DNA of 64,000 nt from Bedellia somnulentella. Lineage: Eukaryota > Arthropoda > Insecta > Lepidoptera > Bedelliidae. The DNA lies in contig OY755187.1 in NCBI GenBank assembly GCA_963576735.1, positions 9,424,001-9,488,000 on the forward strand, written 5' to 3'. The translations under genes and the position numbers were made by a program. The notes under the pieces were generated by a model. That model ran no database searches. It saw nothing but the letters and a program-made list of their open reading frames with translations, and was not told the origin of the DNA. Shown one piece after another: positions 50,626 to 62,026 of the stretch (positions are counted from its first letter, which is position 1; every line of letters begins with the position of its first letter).

Positions 50626-52561
50626 TAAAAAAAAGTAAATACATATTTTTTTCAAACGGTGAAAACCTTTGCGTTTAGTATTATATTTGTATTTGATTTT
50701 GATATAATGTAATCTTTCACCAACAATCCTTTATTTTATCTGGAGAAACCTCAGTGCCCTTGCTACATCTTATTATCACGCCCGCTGTTCCCATTGAATT
50801 AGACAAAACTATTCACTTTACCCCTTAACCACCCAAAATCCCTAAAAAACGTTTATTCCTAAGCACAGGCTAATTCTATTAAGGATTAATCCGTTAAATA
50901 CAGGTAAATACTTAGAAGAACACTTCTAAAACATTGTAATGTAAAATGATAATATGTGTAAAAGACACGTGACTATGTCTACGAAGCAAAGCACACGGTA
51001 AAACAGCCTGAAAGCTTCTGTAGCACATCGGATAAGGGTAGAGCAAACATCTGTGAGACCGAAAAAGGGTACATAAGACCGATTTTCTATTGGAATTTCA
51101 CGGGGGGCCTTTCACAGTGTAGCGGGCGGATCTTGCAAAGAGGATATTTTAGTTAGACAGAAGTTGGGATAATGCTTGCAATCTAAATGCGGATGTTAAA
51201 AATAGTTTACAAAACAAATAGTTTTCGAAATAAGCGAATCATATGAGCCTCATAATTTGAAGGGCTTTTGGATATGATATGATTCATATTTTACTACATA
51301 CTAATACTTCTAATAGTCTGCCTTGTAGTAAAATTATCCGAAGACGTGAACTCAATGAACGTAGTCGTATAAAGGTTGTATTATTTTTAATGGCTGACGT
51401 ATGGTAAATAAAAATAATTTATTAAATTAAAATTTAAATTAGAAAAACGTGACGTCACAGTTTTCTTAATCGATCACAAAATATTGTCACAATTATGTAG
51501 TTCTGTTACTCGTATTAGTCCTGTCCGTGTATAGTCCTAATACAAAGCGTATTTTCCCCGCATATATCTGAAATCATCCCTGAATTAAAGATTTACTCAG
51601 CGTGATACGGTGTTCGGGGGTACTTGCACGTAAATCCGACAGTACAAGCACTTATGGTTAATATGTTGATATACGCCTAGATCCCGATGGGTGGCGCGTT
51701 TTATTGATTTCGTCATGATATAGCGTCCTTGGAGATTCGCGCGCGTTTTTTTGAAGCTATCTACGTGAACGTTAAGAATATTTTGAAGTGATACGTCTTA
51801 AAAAATAATGAAAATCTTCAGGTGTTTGAGCGAAAATCTATCACGTTCTGCGGGTGAGAGACGCACGTTCAGCCGATGCGTCTGAGTAGAGGAAATATAG
51901 TGACAGTACACTATACAGCCTTTACTTTAACTTTTTCAATACCACCATACTAATACCACACACACACACACACATTTACGCTAAGTTTTGGTCGCGCTGC
52001 TATCTTTGTATTGCCAATCTATACACGCGAGTATAGTATAATATATCTTTGTTCAAAACCAACACGAGCTTTTATAATGAACTCAAATATTGCTCGAACG
52101 TATTAACTTGTAGAACATTTTTGCTTCGTGTATTTTCACATCTTTTCACCTTCAACGCTTTCAAGTCTAAAGCGTTTACTTTGAAAAATACTTCGTCGTC
52201 AATATTCTTCAGCATTATAAGCGCTATTTCTTTTTATTGCGGCGTATATTTCAGAAAAATAGCGAAAATTTAAAACATTTTCAGGAAAATAATGTAAAGT
52301 GCTGAAATAAAAGGAAAAATGGTTATGCAGCCAGAGTGCACAGCTAATATTTGGCGCCAGAAATGAAATATTCCGCAATTTTCTACCTTCAATTTAGTAA
52401 GGAGCCGCGTATTATGAAAATAATAGCATTTTTCAGGGAAAAGCCGCGCTTCATCTGTTTCAGGAAAGTTTTTTATGAGAATTTTTATTACTGCGCTTAA
52501 ATAGGTCAGGCTTAGTTTATTATTAGCATTGACACCTCTATTTATATAAATTCTTTTTTAA
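50626..52561. other. 1.9 kb without recognised gene
   Basis: An RTE-L scrap may lie at 50775-50825 (CACGCCCGCTGTTCCCATTG). An AC repeat is at 51957-51974. The stretch 51600-51900 is less AT-rich. A 74-codon frame (52049-52273) is not recognisable. Confidence 0.4.
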
Positions 52562-52740
52562 TTTGTAGGATAGCTCAGTGGGTAGAACACCGTTTATCGT
52601 GCAGACAATGGGGCTTCAAAGCCCGGGTCGGGCCTACACCAATTTGTCTTTTCTAAAGGCATATGTGTGGTTAATTTATCATGGTTGTTAATGGTGAGGG
52701 AAAACATCGTGCTTAAACCCATATGGCTAAGTTGTACTTG
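52562..52740 (+). mobile_element. SINE-B, 5' half with tRNA head
   Basis: A box TAGCTCAGTGGG, B box-like GCTTCAAAGCC, then CGGGTCGGGCCTACACC to AAGTTGTACTTG. The 3' half is missing, unusual for a retroposon and so probably deleted later. Confidence 0.85.
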
Positions 52741-52861
52741 ACAACTAGATGAGGTTATTGGAAGCGCTTGATAAGAACAGTGCAGGATGTCGTAATCTTA
52801 GTGAGGCCTTTATTCAGCGGCATTTTTTTATTGGCAGAAATCATGATATTGATTTTAATAA

Positions 52862-53095
52862 GCTCTGTAGTGTTGGTGTAGAATAGCACTAACCCATTTC
52901 CTCCCGCGGGTGCACAAGGCGACTAAGGGTTTTGGAGCTTATTAAGTGATAGTTGCGAGATTTGATCTGAGACCTATCACCAACCATCCTTTATTTTACA
53001 ATAGTTTTCCTATTCCGCCTACAAAAGAGGCTGAGGATTATTTAATTCTGAAGCTCTGACTAACCCGTATTGGGATTTAAAGCTGTGAGTATGTC
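52862..53095 (+). mobile_element. SINE-A, diverged
   Basis: CTCTGTAGTGTTGGTGTAG to GCTGTGAGTATGTCAG. Confidence 0.82.
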
Positions 53096-53156
53096 AGTGT
53101 ATCTAAATTTTCTGTTCTATAAATATTTTTTATGCGCATGAGCTTCTCCTTTACTT

Positions 53157-53392
53157 AAGTACATACATACATATACTTACGACTATTGCTAGAAGGGGTA
53201 GCCAGATCTTTAGAATAAGAAATTCCTCAGCTACTTTTGGAAGTTGAGTCGGGAGAGGACTGTAAGTATATTAAGGCTCTCCAACCGCATCGCCCAACAA
53301 CTTCTTTGAAAGCCCTAAAACTCTTAGTCGCCTCTCACGAACACCCAGGGGTTGAATTGGGGTAGAGCTATTCTAAGCCCACACTACACAGC
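53157..53392 (-). mobile_element. SINE-A, near full length
   Basis: TACATACATACATATACTTACG to AAGCCCACACTACACAGCT. Confidence 0.85.
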
Positions 53393-53720
53393 TCTGTGAC
53401 CCCTTCACAGCACTTAATGATTATAAAAAATAGTGCTTGAAGTTGGGAACTTCATCAAAACAACCTCAATTCATCCAAAAAGCGCCAACTTATAAACGAG
53501 TCTCGAAATAACTTGTAATAAGTAATTAAGTAGCGACATAAGGCAGTTAGCTGAATAGGCTAGATGTCCGAAGTTGGAAACTGCTCGTAAGTAATTATAT
53601 CTTCCGAAAGTTGGGCCAAGTCGCACTTGGGGCATGCACCTGACTTCCATGAAATTGACAGTTACTGGCTTTCAGCAATAATTAACAAGAGCTTTTATGT
53701 AACATACACTGTTTAAATCT
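53393..53720. other. No feature recognised
   Basis: Nothing supported. Confidence 0.4.
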
Positions 53721-53916
53721 TAAAGGGGTAGCCAGAGCTTCAATATTGGAAAGTTTGAAGCTACTTATAAAATTTATTAGGTATAGTATTTAAAATAGTA
53801 GATGGTCGGTGATAAGACCCCAGCCATATGGCTTAAAACATAGGCCCAAATCCATTTGTGACCCCTCGTGATGGTCTCGGGAAGGAATAGGATAGTTCTA
53901 AGGTAACACTAACCTG
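53721..53916 (-). mobile_element. SINE-A, old copy
   Basis: AAAGGGGTAGCCAGAGCTTC to TTCTAAGGTAACACTAACC. Confidence 0.72.
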
Positions 53917-53948
53917 TTATACCGATATATGTGTTGTACTTAAACCTG

Positions 53949-54218
53949 CCGTGTAGTGTCGGTTTAGATTGCCGTGTAGTGTTGGTTTAGAATAGCACTA
54001 CTCCATATCTTCCGGTGGGTGTACGTAAGAGGCGACTAACGGTATGGGGCTATTAAGGGATTTTTGGGCGATGCGGTTGGAGACCCATCACCAACAACCT
54101 TTATTTTTACTATCTTTTCCCCACTCAAATTTCCAAAGGTGGCTGAGGAATTTCTAATTCTTTAGCTCTGGCTACCCCTTCCTGAGATTTATAGCCGTGA
54201 GTATATGTATATATGTAT
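53949..54218 (+). mobile_element. SINE-A with tandemly repeated 5' leader
   Basis: Duplication GTACTTAAACCTG at 53936-53948 and 54219-54231. The first 23 bases (CCGTGTAGTGTCGGTTTAGA...) occur twice in a row before the element continues. Confidence 0.93.
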
Positions 54219-54319
54219 GTACTTAAACCTGGTTTGGTCTAAAAAGCACTGCCTCATACTTAGAGAAGCTCGATTTCATCGATGAATATTTTGTTAAGTC
54301 GTACCCGTGGTTTTTTAAC

Positions 54320-54425
54320 AGGGTTGTTAACGGTAAGGAAAAATACTATGAGAAAACCTATAGCTTAGTAATTCACAGTCGCAGGACAGTGGATTTGAAA
54401 ATATCAGCGATAAGTCCACCCCATT
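54320..54425 (+). mobile_element. SINE-B, old fragment
   Basis: GGTTGTTAACGGTAAGGAAA, GAGAAAACCTATAGC and GGACAGTGGATTTG keep the SINE-B order. Confidence 0.6.
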
Positions 54426-54569
54426 CACCCAATACTAGGTATAATGGTAAGGGATACTCACTAAACAATATATTTATTTTTCAATTATACACAAAAAAAA
54501 GATATTTAAGACTAAGCGATTAACATCTGTACTATATTCATCATAAAAATTATCGCTCTCAGTGGAAAT

Positions 54570-54869
54570 CTAACCCACGAAGCCAGATCAAAAAGCAAAT
54601 ATCTGGATGCAAAAGCTCGTGGCAGACGGTGCCTTCATTCCTCACAGCCCATACCCTATATAAGGCGATTTTTGACCATAGTCCTCCACGCTGGCCAATT
54701 GCGGGTTGGCAGCCTGATAGCGGAATTTTCGGATAAACAGGCCTGCAATATCCTTCAAAACTGGGTTAAATCTTACAAATTAAATTTGTAAGGTTACAAC
54801 CCCACGGGGGTCGAACCCGAGACCTCCGTAATTGAAACCAAGCGCTTAACCGCGAGACCACGGAGGCAG
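54570..54869 (-). mobile_element. SINE-C, different tRNA-derived SINE
   Basis: On the minus strand the head (54869-54800) has A box TGGTCTCGCGGTTAAG and B box GGTTCGACCCC with partial cloverleaf pairing; then a body with CCAACCCGCAATTGGCCAGC. It shares no 3' end with SINE-B. The 3' boundary is unclear. Confidence 0.6.
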
Positions 54870-55455
54870 AGGCCTTCATTATTTTTCATTTACTGTGTGA
54901 TAGAGTTGCGTACGAGTGACATTGGCTTACGATAAAATGTAATGCGAGTGTGTGCGCCGCTTATGACTTTTTGACGTCGATCATAAATAGTGTAAGGGCG
55001 AAGGAGAATATTATTATGACAAATACTTTCTCATTTGCGCGATTTATTACACCATCTGCCACGACCCTTTGTGCCTAGTATAATTGACAACGGAGTCTTA
55101 ATTAAATACTTATACATATAACTCAGTATTTTAAGCTAGCATTTTGAATAATGACCAAGTTTTTCTTTTCAGGTTTGATACATTTTAGGCTGTGATCAAT
55201 GAAAATATAACTTTAAAGGATGACAAACACTAATATTTTGCCCACCCAAAATAATTTTCTTAAAACAATTTTAGTATTGCGCTTAACATAATCTAGTTTA
55301 GTAATAAAGCAACAGGCGGTCCACTATGGTCTAGACGTTACGTGTTACGTAAACAGCTCACGACCAGCTAATACACTCACGCGATTACTCATACCTTCTA
55401 AACTATGTTTTTTGGTCTATGTTTTTAGTCGGATTATAATCTAAGTTTCGAGGAA
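54870..55455. other. No feature recognised
   Basis: Nothing supported. Confidence 0.4.
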
Positions 55456-55575
55456 AGAGCAGAAGGGTTTGGCAGAGGTACTAATACTTCTGAATATCTA
55501 AGTTTAGTGGAAATTATACTAAGAAGGGGGTGGAATAGGTACTAATACTTCTAAATATCATGTTGACAGAACCCT
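55456..55575 (-). mobile_element. SINE-B 3' scraps, two in a row
   Basis: GGCAGAGGTACTAATACTTC at 55472 and GGAATAGGTACTAATACTTC at 55533, each followed by AATATC. A small tandem duplication of one fragment is likely. Confidence 0.65.
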
Positions 55576-55599
55576 GTTTTATAATGTCCACTGATAGTG

Positions 55600-55766
55600 T
55601 TGCCGTGTAGTGCCGGCTTAGATTGTCACTATCCTTTTCTACTCACGAGTGTTGTAAGAGGCGAATAAAAGTATGGGGCTTTTTATAGTCAGTGGTTTTT
55701 GGGCGATGCGGTTGGAGACCCATCACCAACGATACTTTATTTCTACCATCTTTTCCCCTATCAACT
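55600..55766 (+). mobile_element. SINE-A, 3' end missing
   Basis: TTGCCGTGTAGTGCCGGC to CCATCTTTTCCCCTATCAAC. The 3' loss points to a later deletion. Confidence 0.83.
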
Positions 55767-56092
55767 TAATTTTTAAACAAATTGCTCAGTTTCCCTATAA
55801 CCGGATTCATAAAATCACAAAAAATATGCATACAAAAATGTATGTGATATAATAAAATTTTGATAACATGCATTAACCACTTATTATAAAGCGTAATATC
55901 AAGCAAATTTCCGTTCATCGAATCTTAACAGAAAACGAAATATTAATATGTTTCTCACTTTTCATTTTTATTGTTTTATTCCCGAATAAACCCGTATTGG
56001 TTCGAGATTTCCAGCATACATAATAGTTCCAGTCTTTTTCTACCGTTATTATTAAAAGCAGCAACCAATTCTCTGAGTATATGTATGTAAGT

Positions 56093-56351
56093 ACATACAT
56101 ACATACATACATATACTCACGGCTATAAATCCCTACAAGGGGTAGCCAGAGCTGAAAAACTAGAAGTTCCTCGGCCACTTTTGGAAAGTAGAGTGGGGAA
56201 AAGATGGTAAAAATAAAGGTTGTTGGTGATGGGTCTCCAACCGCATCGCCCAAAAATCCCTTAAAATGCCCCAATACCGTTAGTCGCCTCTTACGTACTC
56301 CCACCGCAAGACATGGGGTAGTGCTATTCTAAGCCGACACTACACAGCTAC
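56093..56351 (-). mobile_element. SINE-A, full length
   Basis: Duplication TGTATGTAAGT at 56082-56092 and 56352-56362. The left target is itself a plus-strand SINE-A tail scrap (CTGAGTATATGTATG at 56073), so insertion was again into a tail-like sequence. Confidence 0.9.
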
Positions 56352-56362
56352 TGTATGTAAGT

Positions 56363-56777
56363 GTGTTTTCGGATTTATACTAATGAGTATAGGTAGGTTC
56401 GAGGCTTATTACATATTACTCTTTAAAAGTGAATTTTAATTAACAGTAACTTGAATACGCTACGATTCCTGAAAACTGTATTACGCTTCCACTTCGATTG
56501 AACAGAGAATTTGCAATAATTGCTTACAGAAAACTGGCATTGAATTATTATATAAAAATTTCCTATAAATTTTGCATTGTTTTCTGATATAGATATTAAA
56601 AACATCATGAAAAACACAGAAACAATAAAAAAATGTAGTCTGTAAAGTAGATTTAGATCATAAGAAATCTTTGTTAAAATTTTTGGATAGGTTAATGCAC
56701 TATTTTGAATCATTATCAGTAGTTTTGAAAATTTAAGGGGATTAAATTCAAAAATGGTTTATTTTAATATCATATAT
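56363..56777. other. No feature recognised
   Basis: Nothing supported. Confidence 0.4.
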
Positions 56778-56978
56778 GCTGTGTAGTGTCAGCTTAGAAT
56801 AGCACTACCCCATTTCTTCCCTTGGGTGTTCGTAAGAGGCGGCTAAGGGTACTGGGGCTTTTTATGTGATTTTTGGGTGATGCGGTTGGAGACCATCACC
56901 AAAAACATTTACTTTACAATTTTTTGCTCACCCAACTGCCATTTCTTGGAATATATTTATGACTATATGTGTGTATGT
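56778..56978 (+). mobile_element. SINE-A, 3' half shortened
   Basis: GCTGTGTAGTGTCAGC to ATGACTATATGTGTGTATG; its leader is the closest to the RTE-L leader at 38776 (CCCATTTCTTCCC, GGCTAAGGGTACTGGGG). Confidence 0.82.
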
Positions 56979-57468
56979 AAAATTCATAGCAAACATAATA
57001 GCTTTACGGTTGCAAACGAAACAAGTTCTAGCTACAAAGTACATATACAACCTTCTATCTAAATAACTTAAAGCGAACTTTTTAATATACTCGTAAACAA
57101 AACAAATTACTGTTCGAAAATGAACATCTTAGCATACGAACGTCGCTTCGTGCAACAAAATCTTATTAACAACTTCAAGGGTGTTAAGTTTTAAGCTCGT
57201 AATAAGTAGTTAGCTTACATGCACTTTTAGCTTACATGGTAAAGCTTAGCATCTAATAACTTTGCCTAGTTTTATGTCTTGTCTTGTGACTATGTTTGAC
57301 GTACGAGTTTGCTTTGTGAGATGTAATTAGTTTTCTTATTGAAGATTGCTTGATGTGAAGATTTCAGCGAGTTTCTTAATAGTGCATCTCTTTGAGTGAG
57401 AGGATAAATGTAGCATTCCGAATGCGAAGGATGTCATTTTGATTATTATTGTTTCTAAGTAAAAACAA
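56979..57468. other. No feature recognised
   Basis: Nothing supported. Confidence 0.4.
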
Positions 57469-57743
57469 GATGAGATTTTGATTATTATTGTTGCTGTGTA
57501 GTGTTGGCTTAGAATAGCACTACCCCATTTCTTCCGGTGGGTGTACGTAAGAGGCGACTAACGGCATTGGGGCTTTTAAGGGATTTTTGGGCAATGCGGT
57601 TGGAGACCCATCACCAACAACCTTTATTTTAAAATCTTTTCCCCACTCTACTTTCCAAACGTGGCTGAGCAATTTCGAATTCCTTAGCTCTGGCTACCCC
57701 TTCTAGGGATTTGTAGCCGTGAGTATATGTTATGTTATGTTAT
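57469..57743 (+). mobile_element. SINE-A with flank-copied leader and SINE-B-type tail
   Basis: Duplication GTAAAAACAA at 57459-57468 and 57744-57753. Before the SINE 5' end are 23 extra bases containing ATTTTGATTATTATTGTT, a copy of host bases 57437-57454. The tail is TTATG repeats, as in SINE-B, not the usual TATG. Confidence 0.87.
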
Positions 57744-57805
57744 GTAAAAACAATCAAGCATAGATAGATACATATAGATAGGCAACTATGATAGCCTTTT
57801 CGTTA

Positions 57806-57876
57806 TATGTGTAATTAATTTATCATGTCTGTTAACTGTGAGGGATAACATCGTGAGGAAACCCACATCGCTTAAG
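57806..57876 (+). mobile_element. SINE-B internal fragment
   Basis: GTGTAATTAATTTATCATG to AACCCACATCGCTTAAG. Confidence 0.75.
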
Positions 57877-57879
57877 TTA

Positions 57880-58243
57880 TATAACATAACATAATAACAT
57901 AAACGTTCACGCCGAATATACCCGAAGGGGTTGGCTGAGGTACTAATACTTCTGAACATCATGTGACTTTGTCACCTGGTGTTCAGAGTACCCACGTTTT
58001 GCATGGACAGTGTACTCACGTGATAGGGGGCAGGCCTAACGCCGTTTTGTACGAATACACTATCACATGACTAAGTACAACTCAGCCATATGGGTTTCCT
58101 CACGATGTTTTCCCTTTAACAACCATGATAAATTAACCACACATAAGTCTTTAGAAAAGATAAATTGGTGTAGGCCCGACCCGGGATTTGAACACTAGTC
58201 GCTTGCACGTTACCCAGTGTTCTACCCATTGCGCTATCACGTC
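57880..58243 (-). mobile_element. SINE-B, full length
   Basis: Tail TAACATAACATAATAACAT to head GATAGCGCAATGGGTAGAAC; CACCGTTAACAACC has a small deletion. It lies beside an opposite-strand SINE-B fragment. Confidence 0.9.
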
Positions 58244-58249
58244 GTTATA

Positions 58250-58336
58250 CCAAAGGATGATGAGCTGCCCCCCATTACGTGAGTACACTGTCCAAGCAAT
58301 TCGTCGGTACTCTTATCCATTCAGCTATCACGGTTG
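58250..58336. mobile_element. Scrambled SINE-B pieces
   Basis: CCCATTACGTGAGTACACTG is plus-strand body, while TCAGCTATCACGGTTG is a minus-strand head end; joined in 87 bases. Confidence 0.65.
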
Positions 58337-59795
58337 CTTTATCTTCCTAATGCATATAAAATGTTCTACACATACACACTTGGGTCAACCAAGTTTCGGC
58401 TAACTTTCCTAATCATGTCACCCTTAATGGGCTCATGTAAAGGCCCTTCACAACAGAATATCGTCAACAGTCTGTAACGAAGCTAAACCAGATTAGTTGT
58501 GTGTGCTAGTTACAGCTTTCTCATCACGCCGTAAAGGGTGGTCAGGTTTATTCAATTTGCAAACGCTTTGAGTATCGAATATCGGGTTGAAACAGTTTAT
58601 ATGCTTGCCGGTTATTTACTATCCCGACTCATGTCTAGGCTTCCAAGACGATATGGTTCGTTATTCATCTTTCGGTGCTTATTGGGAAAGGGGAAGGCTT
58701 TGGATACGGGACATATAGGTTGTATGTATAAATGAGGCCCACATTTTTTTGTGTGTTGTTTATTAGTTATATATACTATATATGTTTCAAGAGAAAAATT
58801 GTTTTCTCCACCCATATAAAATTATGAAAGTGAATAAAGTGTATAAAGTTTGCAAGCAATAGTATCTGACTACTCCAATGAGGGCTAATAGCATAAATAT
58901 CTGTATTTTTACGTATTAATTCGTTATGCAAAGTTTTTTTTGGTATTTATTAAATATTTTTATTTGATAGCAAACCAGAAATTAAAAAAAAAATTTGAAT
59001 ATTTTTCATTTAAAATGAGTAATTGTAAAGTTAGGATTTTTAAAGATTATTTAACTTTTGTACTTAATGACGTCATAAATCGAAAATATCACGTAGCGAC
59101 ATGTAAATATAGCGAAATGTTTGATAATTATGTTGTTAATTGCAAAAAAAATCACGAATTTGTGATCTCAAATGAAATTATTACGATATTATACTAAATA
59201 AACCTATTATTTCCGATAGTTTATTAAAAAACTGCAAAAACAAATGTCTTTGAAATAACACTGAAGGTCAAATACTGTTACAGTATTTGGATAAAATAAC
59301 GGTTACCTTAGCTTTGTTTGATTTAATTTCAAGAGAATATGTTTTAAAAACATAATATTGTAAAACTTTGCATACCGAATTGTTGAAACCGTAAATTACC
59401 GTCTAAACAGAAACATATAAACGTCTTCAAGATTATCACTACTAACTTAATCCATTTGCGAAGTAGCCTCCTTCAATAGAAGATCAAACTGTTTTCAACT
59501 AACAACTTAGCTCAACTAGAGAGACAGAATTACTCTAATAAATAATGAACATCTATAGATCATTACGAGATAAAACTTTGTTTTCTATTATCTTAACTGT
59601 TGAATACTTCGCAATTTCCTTTTAATGTGATAACAGATTTTGACGACTGTGTTAAAGAGCTGGGAGACATAATTAGGACAAGACAAGAGAGTAGTTATAC
59701 TAGATCCTAAAATAATTTACTTTATTCATTTGAATATACGTTATTAATTCCCATTAGGCCATATAGTACGATCCGAGGCCAAGTAGCGCTATTTG
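58337..59795. other. 1.46 kb without recognised feature
   Basis: Frames at 58538-58735 and 58940-59197 have no recognisable domain; the second is lysine/asparagine-rich as expected from AT-rich DNA. Confidence 0.4.
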
Positions 59796-59920
59796 TGAGC
59801 GCTATTTTATCGATACGATAATGGTTAGAATGAGATGGCAGTATACGATATTAAGTAAGTGCGTAAGAGAAGAGATGGCTGTCTTATAACACGCGATAAC
59901 TAGTTTAAACACCGCTCGTA
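59796..59920 (+). repeat. Repeat E, reverse of 25583-25700
   Basis: GGTTAGAATGAGATGGCAG, AGTATACGATA and CACGCGATAACTAGTTT match the core segment next to the inverted arms, in opposite orientation. Confidence 0.75.
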
Positions 59921-60095
59921 CTAGTACTACTTTTTCTTTTCTTTTAGCTCCTTTATCGTGAATCCTATTCAATTGGGCCCTGCGTGGGTGTTACACGAGG
60001 CAAATAAGGTTATAAACCTCGTGTTTTATATGTGAATGGTGGCTGATATGAAACCAAGAAGATGTTTATTTTTTTTGTGACTATAGGTCCTCAAT

Positions 60096-60226
60096 AGCTG
60101 TGTGTTGTTGGGTTAAAATATCACTAATTCATTTCTTTTCGCGGACTTGGAGTTTTAAGTGGTTTTTGGATGATGTGGCTGGAAGCCCATCAACGACCAT
60201 CTTTTATATCAACACACATTGTCCAA
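60096..60226 (+). mobile_element. SINE-A, old, 5' part of split copy
   Basis: AGCTGTGTGTTGTTGGG to ACACACATTGTCCAA; continues at 60509-60562. Confidence 0.75.
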
Positions 60227-60500
60227 TCCATCAATTGTGTTGCTGTGTAGTGTCGGTTTAGAATAACACTACCCCAGTTCTACCCGTGGGTGATCGTAAG
60301 AGGCGACTAAGGGTATAGGGGCTTTTAAAGTGATTTTTGGGCGATGTGGTTGGAGACCCGTCACCAAAAACATTTATTATTTCTATCTTTTCCCCAATCA
60401 ACTTCCATAAGTGGCTGAGGAATTTCTCATTCCAAAGCTCTGATTACCCCGTTAAGGAATTAATAGCCGTGAGTATATGTATTGTATGAATGTATGTACG
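60227..60500 (+). mobile_element. SINE-A nested inside an older SINE-A
   Basis: Duplication TTGTCCAA at 60219-60226 and 60501-60508. 13 to 15 extra bases (TCCATCAATTGTG) precede the leader. Confidence 0.87.
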
Positions 60501-60508
60501 TTGTCCAA

Positions 60509-60562
60509 AAGTGGCTGAGGAACAACTATTTCTTAATCTCTGGCTACTCCTTTTTGGTATTG
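60509..60562 (+). mobile_element. SINE-A, old, 3' part of split copy
   Basis: AAGTGGCTGAGGAACAACTA to CTCCTTTTTGGTATTG. Confidence 0.75.
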
Positions 60563-61437
60563 CTACTCGTACTATTAAAATGCTGAGTCAGCACCAATTC
60601 GCGGTTCAGGTTTTTGTAAGTTTTTTATTGATTATCTTTTTGTTTTTATATTATATTATATATGTTGTTGAAATTGTAAAAAAATATGTGACTTGTTTTT
60701 CTTGTGCCTATAATGGCAAAAAAATATTTTTCTTCTTCTTCTATTAATTATATACTAATATGTTCTTAATCCTCTAATTAATGATTTTGTGACAAAAATA
60801 GACCTTATTCTTTTATCATTTGTACAAGTTCGAAAAGCTAAAGAGTATGTTTTCCTTGACGTGCTTATCTTAGGAACTACTGGTCCGATTTGGAAATCAA
60901 AATCAGTGTTAGATAGCCTATTTACAGAAGAAGGCTTTTATCTTATATCTATGCAGTCATTGATAGATTGGTAATACAGAGAAATATGCAATTCAATATA
61001 AAATTAGTTCTTTACACATTAAAAGCTTCATGGGTCGGCTGTCAATAACATGATAAATATGACTGAACCTCACCGTCAGATTCGTTCCACTGATTTAATA
61101 GTTAGTGTTCAAAATCAATTTGTATTACTACCACGAACGTTGCTTAATCCGAATATCAATTTCCCTTGTCTGTGATTAATTTTGAATATCATTTTCGGTT
61201 TATATTCAATTTATTAGAGTATTCGTAGCGGAGATTATAATCTGTTAATTAGGGATTTGATATTTCGCATGACGTCAATTAAGGTGATATTGGATAGAGC
61301 TTAAATTCAGCCTAAAAATTTACTTTCTTAAATAGTTGAATATAGGTATGTTTTTCTGCCACACTTTTCGGACGGTAATTTTATTATATAGATGGTGTTT
61401 TTATTATATAAATCCTTTCTTCAAATCTACAAATATA
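60563..61437. other. No feature recognised
   Basis: Nothing supported. Confidence 0.4.
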
Positions 61438-61547
61438 ACATACATATAAATCACTTTAAAAAAAAAACTCAATACCCTTAGTCGCCGTTTACGAACACCC
61501 ACACAAAGAAATGGGGAGTTTTATTCTAGGCCGACACTACGCAGCTG
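61438..61547 (-). mobile_element. SINE-A, internally deleted
   Basis: ACATACATATAAATCAC joins directly to the leader half (AATACCCTTAGTCGCC to GGCCGACACTACGCAGC). Confidence 0.8.
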
Positions 61548-61650
61548 TTACAAATATAAATCTGTTTTTATAAACATACTATGAAAATCACAGTAGTAAA
61601 ACCATTTTACTTTATTCTCCTGCTTCCCCTACTTATAGTTGCTACTATAA

Positions 61651-61825
61651 AACGGCGATAGGCCTGCCCCCTATCACGTGAATACACTGTCTAAGCAAAA
61701 CGTGGGTACCTTCTCTGGAAACTAGATGGCGCTTGCCATGTGAGTTCAGAAGTATTGGTACCTCTGCCAACCCCTTCGGGGATAAACGGCGTGAACGTTT
61801 ATGTTATATGTTATGTTATGTTATT
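61651..61825 (+). mobile_element. SINE-B, 5'-truncated
   Basis: AAAACGGCGATAGGCC to CGGCGTGAACGTTTATG and TTATG tail; subfamily with CTAGATGGCGCT shared with the copy nested in the hAT element. Confidence 0.9.
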
Positions 61826-62026
61826 AAACCCCTTCACGAAATATCCCGCCATTTTTTCATCGGTCTAGCGCTCAAATGGCTCAAGATTAATAGCTATGAC
61901 AGATATTGGTTTTTTATTAAAACGGCTATCGACTAGCTTCCATTGCTTTATTGGTTTGTCATACCACATACGAACAATTTCAACTGCAAAGGTAGATTTA
62001 TAAAGAGAATTTGAAAGCATACACTT

